64,000 nt of DNA from Haliclystus octoradiatus (taxonomy: Eukaryota; Cnidaria; Staurozoa; Stauromedusae; Haliclystidae). The stretch spans positions 24,813,793 through 24,877,792 of the forward strand of contig OU744449.1 of the NCBI GenBank assembly GCA_916610825.1, in the 5' to 3' direction. A program made the position numbers and the translations under genes. Numbering within the stretch: the stretch's first letter is position 1; each line of letters opens with the position of its first letter. Below are positions 57,801 to 64,000 of the stretch, piece by piece. The notes under the pieces were generated by a model that was not told where the DNA came from, ran no database searches, and saw only the letters and a program-made list of their open reading frames with translations.

Positions 57801-60800
57801 GCAATAACAATTGGCAGCTTTGTATATGCTCCGTATCGATTAACAACCAAAACTCTAATATTGACGGTATAATCATTAATCTTGCTACCAACAGGAAATG
57901 TTCCTAGTGGGCTTATTGGATTAATACCAGAGTACCATGTTGGTAGATCTCTTTCACCTATTGATGTACTGAAATTTGTTGGAAGTATGTAACCGTCGTC
58001 AATTCGAATCTGATACCTGATTGGATGATCATCTGATCTCCACTCACGACAAATAATTCGAAATTTTGTTCGAAGAGCATCACCCTCGTTTGGGCTAGAG
58101 AGAAATAAAATAATATTATCTTACCAAACACAATTTAGAATTGATACAATAGTAGATTATAAAGTGATGTATTTCTGATTCGCTGTGCTTGAGCAATGAT
58201 AACACTGTTTTCACTAAGTTTTCACTGTTGATGCTATGAATCAAGTCTCTCAAATCATAGCCTGCATCGTAGACAATTCTCGAAATGTTTTGTCTGTGAC
58301 GCAGATTAGTCTCTCCTAACCCTGCGTCCCAGACCAAAACATTTCGAAAACGTTATGTTCTCGCTCTCGAAATGTTTTGTCTGTGACGAACGTTAGTCTC
58401 TCATTAGCCTGCATCCCAGGCCAAAACATTTCGAAAACGCTAGTTTCTCGTTCTCGAAATGTTTTGTCTGTGACGAACGTTAGTCTCTCATTAGCCTGCA
58501 TCACAGACCAAAACATTTAGAAAACGCTAGTTTCTCGTTCTCGAAATGTTTTGTCTGTGACGAACGTTAGTCTCTCATTAGCCTGCATCACAGACCAAAA
58601 CATTTAGAAACATTTAGCTTCTCGTTCTCGGAATGTTTTGTCTGTGACAAAGGCTAGTCTCTCACTATAAAGCTTTATTATATCAATACATTAGCAGGGC
58701 ATTTGCTGATACAACTGAAACCACAAAGTCAGAAATGATGCTTTTGGAAGTTGGTAAATCTATAAACACTGCAAGCACTGCCGTTCCTACAAGCTTTTGC
58801 TTAAGGGGAGGGGAGGATTCTGTTAATATTGCACGATGAAATGGATAATTTTCAATTCCAGTCAAGAAGAGATTATGCATTAATATTTGGCAGGAACAAT
58901 AAAAATGAACTGGAAAAAACACCATGTTATATTGAAAACAGAATTTATACCGATACTATTGTATGATCAGTAATTATTTATTTTCTTACCTTAGATCGCA
59001 ATAGCCTGATTTAGGAGTGTCGGAAGTATATTTTGCTATTAGAAATTCCACTTGAGATAAGGCACCAGGAAATTTTGAAATGAGCTTCAAATAATAAACA
59101 CTATTTTCAGCAAGTATTCCAGAATTGAGAACAAAACTTTCTTGATTCCATCCAGTCGTTGTAACGATTTCACTTTGGTTCTGATCAAAATTAGTTGGTT
59201 CGAAATTTTCATCTAATATAGACCATTGATTTATTGGCCTATAAAAACATGAATAATAAACCATTGTAGTAACAAAATGAAGCCAAGTAATTAGGGTAAA
59301 CGTATTGGAAAATTATTTCCAAAGTTTTCACTTTAAATAACACAATTGTGCTCAAGTTTTTAAAGCTATGGTTGATACGGACGAATTATCGTTATTTATC
59401 GTAGCATATCGACGGTGCTCACTCGTCCTGACCAGAACTTGGATATATTGATGCAATTTATATAGAATCTCCGGTTTTCAAGATTTGAAGCAATCACGTT
59501 TTCAAGAGTTTATTACTCAGCAACTCACTTACCTCCATTCGTCAATAATACGTTGAGCCATCTATTTAAAAGAACTGGGATACTCTTTCATTTGCCGTTC
59601 TCAGCGCCCATTTCACAGTGAAACGATGAGAGTAAGCGAATTGATGCCAAGCAACACACTGTTTATCAATTTATCCATTACAAATAGAATATGATAGTTG
59701 TTTTATTTCTATAAAACTGGCAACGAGTTACCCGCGTTGCTAGGCTGAATGTGGGATCATTCCGGAATTGCCTCCATTGAAAACTTTCAACCCTGAATTA
59801 GTATGTTGCCCTACTTATAGAGTATATCTGTGGCAATCAAGAGGGAGGATGAATCAGCGTATTAAGAACCCTTGAGAACAATGTAGACCAAATACTTAAC
59901 AAATAATTCGATGTATTTTAATTTTCAAGTATTTTAGTTTGTAGGAGTTCTGAAGAAATATGCATAAATGAAGCAAAGATTTTCAATAAATAAAAAAAAA
60001 TAAAAAAAGTAAAGACAACTAAAAAAAATAATGGAATATATCAAACATAAAGTTACATAATACAATGAGATTTTTAATTTTCACCTACCTCCTTGCTCCA
60101 CAAATCGAGCATCCTCCCTTCCAGATACTCTTTTCTTGCTGGTTAATTTTCTCCCCACAATTAGTAAAGCAGCTTTAAATATAAATACAGACAAAACAGA
60201 AAGTATAATATATTTCATAACAGTAAGACTATTTTTCAACTGATAAAAAACCTGAAAGACAATCGAATTGAAACATGAATTTGTTGATGTTATTTCTTTA
60301 ATAATACGTTGTTGTTTCTTCTTCTTCCTCAGAATTGAACCACTGACAAAATTTTATCCTCAATTTTCGACTGAAATTTTTAAAAAAGTATTTATTTTAG
60401 AATCTCCTCCAAACTCATGAACCAGCTAATCAAATTGCTGGATGACATTCGATTACGAACTCCTATTTTAGAATAGTTCAGCGTCCTTGAATTTTCTTGT
60501 TTTACCATTACAAAGTATATTGATTGCAAAATATCAGCAATCTATTTCTTATTCCACAATACTCTTGGATTACCTAATGGGTTGATCAACGCGTTATCCC
60601 GACGTGATATGACTAAAATATACACTACTTACGCAAGCTCAATGTTTGGTGGATTCCCAGCTGCAAACTTCAATAATTGCGTGAAATTACTTTCTCTTGT
60701 CCCTTTGTATGCAAAGACGGTAAATTCATAAGTGATGCCTTCTAAAAACATTGACGTATCCAACTGTAGTTTCTCTCGACATGATTTTGTAGATGCACAA

Positions 60801-63800
60801 TTGATAGGAAAAAAGTCTAGATCGTCACTATTACAATATTCTCCATCGAATTCCCCACTTGTGTCATTTGCTCGAGCATTAAGGCTAGCGACAGCTTCAC
60901 TGGCGTTTGATGCTCTCCGACACATCCAAGAGAATGTTAATGTATTAGAGTTCTTTTCTTTAATGTCAGGGTCATGCGATCCTGAAGCATCTAACGTAAA
61001 AGTATGGAAAGTAGCGTTACCATTCTCCTCTAATACTTTAAAAGGAATGGATTTTGAGAAGCCTCCATCAATGGTTGTCATTAATCTTGATTGTGATATA
61101 TGCAAATATGATTTATAAAACGTCTGTCTTGTTCCATCAGAGCATATTTCTTCAAGAATAAATTTATATACACCAGTATCAAGGGATTTTGCAAGAACAT
61201 TTAGTTTTGGAATGGATTTATGTTCTTCGATTGTTCTAAGTTGTATATAATCCCCAGATATACTTTTTATATTAATATACCAATACGGGTAGTAACAATT
61301 TGAAGGTGGACATGATACCTCTTCTTTAGTTTCTTGAATAATTATCATTTCATAGTCAATACCTTGAGTAATGTAAACAGGACTACTTTCAATGTCACTT
61401 CCATATATTAGTATACCAGATGGTCCACATGCTTCAACATTTACAGTAATATTCATCTCGACAAATGAGATAGAGTTTTGAACGGTAACTGTTAAAATTA
61501 ATTTTCCAACTTCATGCAATTGACGGTGGAATCTAACAGCTTTGGGGTTAACTCTATTTGCATGTGAGATGATTTCAATATCGTCAATAGCCCATGGCAT
61601 ATCATACGTAACAAATGAGCCTTCTCCAAGGATTACATCAGCATCAAAATATCCATTTCTCAGCAGATATACTTCACCATCATTTGAAGATGGCGGAGTT
61701 GTAAATATACGGGCATCTGTAATTGGGCATGCTATAATCATGTTATACTGTAAAGATTGGTTATTACCAATCATGTTTGTAGCAGCGATGATAATGATTG
61801 CTTCAGCACATGATGTATACCTAGAAACATATGAAAAATAGTGTGTTATCAGCAGCTTACCTGGCTTCGTGAAGCTATATAATGGTCACTTAAATAGTCA
61901 GTACAGTAAAATGAGAAGTGAATTATTTTATCAAGTCAGACATGTATATATAAGCGACTAATAATAATAATACCAGTTTTTACTACAGTTATTGGTATAG
62001 TACTCAATGAAAACAACAGAGCATTTATAGAATGAGATTCATAATAATAAATATAATAAAAAAACTTGTCAAAAGATGAGTTTCACGCGTTTAATTGGGA
62101 TCTCAAGACGGGAACGAGATTCATAAATGAAATATGCTAGAATTATGCTACTTTGACTTTCACATCGTAAGGTAACCATCAGGCATCAAAGAGATTAATC
62201 AAGTTGCAAAGATTTCTTAGGAAGAAAGAATGTACTTTGTTGCTGAAATGAACAATGAACTGTTACCAGCTCCTTATTGGAAGACCACTTGTTCGCTGAA
62301 AATATAGCTCGCGTTTCTAATCAATTTGCTGCGGAAATTAATCAATTGGCTGCTAAATCAAGCAAATTTGTCGCGAAAAGTAATCCTGTTGTCACAGCGT
62401 TAAATCCATTCCATGCTAAAAAAAGTATTTGAAGTGGTATCGCCCTGGCGAAGGCACCCGTATACCACTCTTCTATTTTTAGAGGAGTGCTCTTTTCGAT
62501 GAGAGCATAAATGATATTAACTGCTCTTTAGTGATCTTAGCGGTGATAATGCCGATGATTTTCAACAGATTCATCCCATCTACATGCCTCGATTATCAAT
62601 GCACAACGATGCACTGCAATGCAATTCTTCATTCTATCACGGTACTCATTTCATGTTTTACATAAAGTCAAAGCTGATTTGAACCACAGTCAATCAGACA
62701 TGCTCCAAGCTGGATTTCGATTGCTCTACCATCCTAATGTAGAGTTGGAGATCAATTGTTCAAATAGGAGCGATACTTACGTTTTATTTATTTCCAATGC
62801 ATACGGCGAAGAACCTGTATCAGCTATAAATATAATGCTAGGTGGAGTTCCATCTCCATAATCTACTTCAAGAGTAACATTTGATCCCCCAGTAATCTCA
62901 AGTAATAACATAATTGGTATGTCTTTCGTTGCAAATAGAGTGCCATCAAGTATAGGATTATTCAAAACTAATGATTGAATCCTACTGTATACTCCAAAAT
63001 CCTCCAAAATTGCTAAAGCTGATCCAAGTAAATTATATGCATGTATTTCCATTCGATAATGACCTAATGCAAAAATCACGATAAAAAAAATAAAATAACA
63101 CAAAAATGTGTAGCATGATGCCTCAATAAAATTTCGTCCCATTCATGTTATCAAGATATTATAATTAGAACTAGGATAGCACAATCCAATATTCAAAACT
63201 GCAATTTTACTTTTTTTTTAAATTGCAGCACATGAAAATGAAACAAAACATAACTCAGATCTCCGCGTTATCAATAGCATATTACACAAAATAAGTTAGA
63301 AGGACAACAAGCAATCGCACCTCCCAATCTTGACTGCTTGGAGTCTCATATATATAAGCTCACTTAGAAATAATATCAAGCGAACACAAGTTTACTGTCA
63401 ACAATTAGCTCATACCAATTGTTTTTTTTAAATAATTATTTTGTGATATATATGTTGTTTATATAACTCGTTGAAATAATTCTATTTTATCTCGTCCATT
63501 TTCAATAACACCCGAGAATGTAAGATAAAGTTCTGCACTTTTAATTTTAATTACCATAAAAGTTTTAGATCATGAAAAAGATAGCCCAAGTAATTTTAGC
63601 AAAAGACATAGTATGAAACTTAACAGGATGAAACTGGTTGAATTAATTACTTGTCTTTTTTTTCTTCGTTTCCCAAGCTCGGTTTTCAATGTTAAAGAAT
63701 TTTGTTTACAAATTGGTTGAGCGTACAATCGATACTATTATTATAATTCTTACCGAGACTTGCTGGTGTGAAATCTACGGTATCAGTATGGGTTGTTGTA

Positions 63801-63955
63801 TTATAAACTGTTACATTGCCATATGAAACTTTCCATTTATATGTAATTGAAGTTCCACTTGATATTCCTGTTTTCACATTAATAACTTGATCAATTTCGT
63901 ATCCAACAACTAAAATATTTTGCGGCTCTAATATGGCTAGATCTCGTATGCGAAT
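41070..63955 (-). CDS. Polycystin-1/REJ-family protein, gene B (5' end outside window, 19 exons)
   Basis: Nineteen - strand exons join in phase to 2463 residues. Order: two PKD-like (Ig-fold) regions (about 1-190, with VDYGDGTPP), a long REJ module (about 390-1000; TLTFSWMCRR, CFTNCGEKIN, FRIICREWRSDDHPIRYQ), a GAIN-type stretch ending in a GPS autoproteolysis site CKTSHLSAFGGF (cut expected between L and S), membrane segment 1, a PLAT domain, five membrane segments, the TOP domain (NGVRLRQLR), five final segments with the pore, and an acidic tail. This is the eleven-segment plan of polycystin-1, PKDREJ and sea urchin REJ proteins, which act in cilia and on sperm, usually with a PKD2-type partner. 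All exon joints have GT/AG signals. The N-terminal part is not in the window, so the subfamily is undecided. Confidence 0.95.
41376..41466 (-). repeat. 30-bp in-frame tandem repeat (3 units) in gene B tail
   Basis: The units encode FGPEIQVHQS, YGPGIQVHQS and YGPEIQVHQS. They are nearly identical in DNA, so the expansion is recent. Gene A has no counterpart. Confidence 0.93.
43394..43583 (-). CDS. Gene B exon 18: TOP domain, first part
   Basis: It encodes VYSYNDVWKWLDEILLPMLY, PDPWYSIPG and SKIVNGVRLRQLR. One codon shorter than gene A exon 5, same phase. Confidence 0.95.
43724..44070 (+). repeat. tRNA-derived SINE copy 3, best preserved
   Basis: The head GGAGGATTAGCTCAGATGGA has an A box and GGTTCGAATCC at about 43790 is a perfect B box of an RNA polymerase III promoter. 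The body ends GAGTGGTACGGGTGCCTTCG. It lies in a gene B intron, antisense to the gene. Confidence 0.93.
44586..45013. repeat. Decayed foldback element, relative of 51985-52315
   Basis: It starts TTTCCCCGGGGGCATTTCC and contains ATATACGGGGACGTGTCA, as in the other copy. A possible right end is TTACCCCGGGAAAC. The remaining intron sequence to 45156 is unassigned. Confidence 0.45.
45157..45933 (-). CDS. Gene B exon 17: four membrane segments
   Basis: 259 codons in phase 0; it encodes VYVSVITALITVPVNVLIVT, IIYGMVFGNKTSLDWL and QPIKVFIFALFVAAI. It is 57 nt shorter than in gene A; the difference lies mainly in the charged loop after the first segment. Confidence 0.95.
45934..46685. other. Gene B intron, nothing recognised
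   Basis: AT-rich, without repeats that match others in the window. Confidence 0.5.
46686..47052 (-). CDS. Gene B exon 16: PLAT end and membrane segment 2
   Basis: 367 nt; it encodes NVIITDHQTNKQFHFLCSRW, LWFSIYARPPGSNFS and CCLSFLMTSMVASAMFYR. Same length and phase as gene A exon 3. Confidence 0.95.
47053..48092. other. Gene B intron, nothing recognised
   Basis: Open frames at 47148-47360 (+) and 47453-47686 (-) have no recognisable content. Confidence 0.45.
48093..48255 (-). CDS. Gene B exon 15: PLAT core
   Basis: 163 nt; it encodes TFTRNSSDSFVFTNEF and ISHIRIWHDNSDGSWYLR. Same length and phase as gene A exon 2. Confidence 0.94.
48591..48711 (-). CDS. Gene B exon 14: start of PLAT
   Basis: 121 nt; it encodes IGVCPLADNDPLHQYRYQIT, VFTGMRRNAG and KVYFIASG. 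Same length and phase as gene A exon 1. Confidence 0.93.
49100..49275 (-). mobile_element. LINE ORF2 C-terminal fragment
   Basis: On the - strand, after a frame change, it reads DKASSVAASTMWNNLPEILR then SSTSLDIFRSKLKTHLFRKA, the typical C-terminal end of CR1/Rex/L2-type LINE ORF2 proteins (WNxLPxxLRxSxSxxxFKxxLKxxLF). It lies in an intron, same strand as gene B. The rest of this intron (48712-49870) is AT-rich and unassigned. Confidence 0.65.
49871..50089 (-). CDS. Gene B exon 13: GPS cleavage site and membrane segment 1
   Basis: It encodes TTHCKTSHLSAFGGF, then the helix GFVLLLTVLVILLAYALAFA and basic ARRSDRK at the cytoplasmic side. As in vertebrate polycystin-1 the GPS has one cysteine pair only. 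HL|S is the expected cut. Confidence 0.95.
50512..50715. repeat. Probable decayed relative of the TTAA MITE at 53069
   Basis: AAAGGGCGACATTAGACAGG, GGTCGCTACGAGCTTAATTT and GCGCTTAGCATAATTCA parallel the left part of 53069-53269. The right end (CACCGGTGTTTTTGC) fits only loosely. Confidence 0.55.
50836..51531 (-). CDS. Gene B exon 12: GAIN beta region, first half of GPS
   Basis: 232 codons in phase 0, acceptor ttattttattttag, donor gtaagt. It ends CKFWDVKTDTWSDEGVY, the first half of the GPS motif (C, W...W, EG), so the intron splits the GPS. Confidence 0.93.
51985..52315. repeat. Foldback element with about 50-bp imperfect inverted ends
   Basis: Left: TAACCCCTGGGGGTAACTCC...GACGGGGAGTGCCACTT. 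Right, inverted: TACCAGGGGGGTAACTTCAC...ACGGGGACGTGCCACTT. Inner words ACCCAAAAAGTT recur. It abuts gene B exon 11 on its intron side. Confidence 0.75.
52351..52629 (-). CDS. Gene B exon 11: GAIN region
   Basis: 93 codons in phase 0, acceptor tttctgttttag, donor gtgaaa. It encodes NAFLKSVIETSFKGLLNIRR then TPNYNSAMFKVNPYDVNM. Confidence 0.9.
53069..53269. mobile_element. TTAA-flanked MITE, 201 bp
   Basis: TTAA at 53065-53068 and at 53270-53273 flank ends AGGGGCAAAATTGACTGG and, inverted, AGGAGCAAAAATGACCGG. A TTAA duplication with AGGG ends fits Kolobok or piggyBac type. Confidence 0.85.
53579..53634 (-). CDS. Gene B exon 10: small linker exon
   Basis: 56 nt, acceptor tattcattttag, donor gtaaat. 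It encodes QIQNSNDESGSSEKLEDM. It is supported by splice signals and by fitting phases with both neighbours. Confidence 0.78.
54299..54892. repeat. 594-bp full-length foldback element
   Basis: The left arm TTATAACGAAAATGATTCGC...CAATCTGATTGATTTAGA pairs with the inverted right arm TGTAACGAAATTGATTCGA...CAATCTGGTTGATTTAGA. The inner arms GTTATAAAGCAATTGGCACA (54479) and the inverse of 54602-54642 also pair. Nearly the whole element is one imperfect palindrome, in a gene B intron. Confidence 0.88.
54965..55136 (-). CDS. Gene B exon 9: helical part before GAIN
   Basis: The acceptor is ttttcttttcag and the donor gtaaaa. It encodes INASEGLKRISENLFEVYRL and GALQGVSNVFDAVESEA; it ends in phase 1. 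A competing open frame over the same bases is a shadow. Confidence 0.87.
55364..55489 (-). CDS. Gene B exon 8: REJ/GAIN helical part
   Basis: 42 codons in phase 0, acceptor cttttctatag, donor gtaaac. It encodes IREVLINILSVMNISDVEEF and ASLTLKQDELTMNSQ. Confidence 0.88.
55600..56040 (+). mobile_element. LINE 3' end (CR1/L2-like), antisense in gene B intron
   Basis: It encodes RIPVSTILSQLDWLGIRDRV then WNAMPSSMKETSDSAAFKKS and CKLYLKL, stop. This is the ORF2 C-terminus. The 3' UTR has ATGTATGAGCCCTTTGAAAA and ends in a short (ATG)n-type repeat (AATAAATGATGATGATG), as CR1/L2 LINEs do. Confidence 0.85.
56593..56775 (-). CDS. Gene B exon 7: REJ module
   Basis: 61 codons in phase 0, acceptor tctattccag, donor gtaatt. 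It encodes NGILAEFMKYRPDSMDVTSQ and LMTCSSILNPYEDV, the helical part of the module. Confidence 0.9.
56885..57765 (+). pseudogene. Non-LTR reverse transcriptase fragment, frameshifted
   Basis: In successive frames: NNNSKFWKLLKSKTDQANKC, ISYLNIRHSPGKDGVLAEMI, LNMSNYRGISLTSILGKLF, SQAGFQEGKRTTDHSFLLKN and LLIDLRKAFDKVS, then VRVRQGCVLSPTLL. These are reverse transcriptase fingers and palm up to the QGCxLSP block; the YADD box is absent. It is antisense to gene B and not functional. Confidence 0.85.
57797..58094 (-). CDS. Gene B exon 6: REJ module
   Basis: The acceptor is tttctctctag and the donor gtaaat. It encodes PNEGDALRTKFRIICREWRS then DDHPIRYQIRI and YTVNIRVLVVNRYGA, matching the PxxGxAxxTxFxxxCxxWxDxxxPxxY block of REJ proteins. 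Confidence 0.93.
58271..58672. repeat. 87-bp tandem repeat, about 4.6 units
   Basis: CGAAATGTTTTGTCTGTGAC starts at 58281, 58368, 58455, 58542 and (variant) 58629, an exact 87-bp period. Each unit also holds the near inverse AGACCAAAACATTTCGAAAA, so every unit can fold back. Confidence 0.95.
58990..59238 (-). CDS. Gene B exon 5: REJ module
   Basis: The acceptor is gtttttatag and the donor gtaaga. It encodes PINQWSILDENFE, VLNSGILAENSVYYLKL and GYCDLR. Confidence 0.9.
59553..59640. repeat. Partial relative of the hAT MITE at 38226
   Basis: GAGCCATCTATTTAAAAGAA and CTTTCATTTGCCGTTCTC match the left end of 38226-38507 with some changes. No right end or duplication was found. The rest of the intron (59239-60088) is unassigned. 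Confidence 0.55.
60089..60172 (-). CDS. Gene B exon 4: REJ cysteine cluster
   Basis: A short exon not long enough to stand out as an open frame. It encodes CFTNCGEKINQQEKSIWKGG then CSICGAR. Four cysteines match the CxxNC...CxxC step of REJ modules. Splice phases fit on both sides. Confidence 0.88.
60633..61820 (-). CDS. Gene B exon 3: PKD end and REJ start
   Basis: The acceptor is catatgtttctag and the donor gtaagt; 1188 nt, the largest extracellular exon. It encodes SCAEAIIIIAATNMIG (domain end), then NITVNVEACGP, and near its end the REJ pattern FTLDASGSHDPD...TLTFSWMC and ITYEFTVFAYKGTR. Confidence 0.94.
61821..62435. other. Gene B intron, unassigned part
   Basis: AT-rich with an ATAATAATAATA patch near 61960; nothing else was seen. 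Confidence 0.5.
62436..62745 (-). repeat. tRNA-derived SINE copy 4
   Basis: Inverted relative to copies 2 and 3: GGCACCCGTATACCACTCTTCT is the inverse of the SINE 3' end, and GATGGTAGAGCAATCG with GACTGTGGTTCAAATC are the A- and B-box regions on the - strand. Its head lies about 35 bp from the donor of gene B exon 2. Confidence 0.85.
62781..63063 (-). CDS. Gene B exon 2: PKD domain
   Basis: The acceptor is tttttgcattag and the donor gtaagt. It contains GGSNVTLEVDYGDGTPP, the YGDG core of a PKD domain. A SINE begins about 35 bp behind its donor. Confidence 0.92.
63064..63753. other. Gene B intron, nothing recognised
   Basis: AT-rich with poly-T runs; no exon or repeat was identified. Confidence 0.5.
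63754..63955 (-). CDS. Gene B exon 1 in window: PKD-like domain
   Basis: The acceptor is gtttatag and the donor gtaaga. It encodes IRIRDLAILEPQNILVVGYE and YKWKVSYGNVTVYN, the pattern of a PKD beta-sandwich. It ends in phase 1. Phase 0 at its start is inferred from the open frame. Confidence 0.85.
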
Positions 63956-64000
63956 CTATAAACATAAACAACATTATGAATTGAAATTGCCTCCATTTAT

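Noticed and set aside
58316-58516. 66-codon frame on the - strand with internal repeats
   Set aside because: It is the translation of the 87-bp tandem repeat.
60732-61118. 128-codon open frame on the + strand
   Set aside because: It is the antisense shadow of gene B exon 3, which has splice signals and REJ motifs.

Overview
The window is nuclear DNA of an animal. It is AT-rich, has long introns with ordinary GT/AG splice sites, and carries four protein-coding genes among SINEs, LINE and Penelope-like relics, hAT-type elements and many foldback elements. All four genes belong to families widespread in animals; MEIG1 and REJ-domain polycystins together argue against insects and nematodes. The word TAGGCCT recurs in non-coding DNA, which reminds me of echinoderms and hemichordates. 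A marine deuterostome invertebrate is therefore my guess, but only a guess.

Layout. (1) 203-7601, + strand: the 3' half of a polycystin-1-family gene (gene A; PLAT domain, ten visible membrane segments, polycystin extracellular domain, ion-channel module). Its introns hold a SINE, a Penelope-like element between (TAA)n tracts, and palindromic repeats. (2) About 8-31 kb: a repeat-rich stretch crossed by a palmitoyltransferase gene (ZDHHC4-like) on the - strand, with exons at 31.1-31.2, 14.8-15.1, 14.0-14.2 and 8.8-9.0 kb; one short second exon was not found. (3) 32.0-39.9 kb, + strand: a complete MEIG1 gene in three small coding exons, divergent from ZDHHC4. Its second intron contains a 4.6-kb inverted repeat. 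(4) 41070-63955, - strand: nineteen exons of a second polycystin-1-family gene (gene B; PKD domains, REJ module, GPS site, PLAT, eleven membrane segments), open at its 5' end.

Genes A and B are convergent paralogues. From the PLAT exon onward they share exon order and splice phases, and the first three shared exons have identical lengths (121, 163 and 367 nt). PKD1/REJ-family proteins and MEIG1 are known from cilia and sperm, so the locus may have a cilium/sperm theme; this is inference.

The most unusual non-genic feature is a family of foldback elements made of the 10-bp palindrome GTTCATGAAC repeated every 11 bp. They are bounded by inverted CCCCTGCGAAAA...CAGGGG ends. At least eight copies or arrays lie in the first 24 kb and none was seen in 41-64 kb. 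One copy interrupts a SINE, so the family has moved. Other well-supported mobile DNA includes two hAT-type non-autonomous elements with exact 8-bp target duplications (11289-12170 and 38226-38507), a TTAA-flanked MITE (53069-53269) and a candidate Kolobok-like element (18267-23103).
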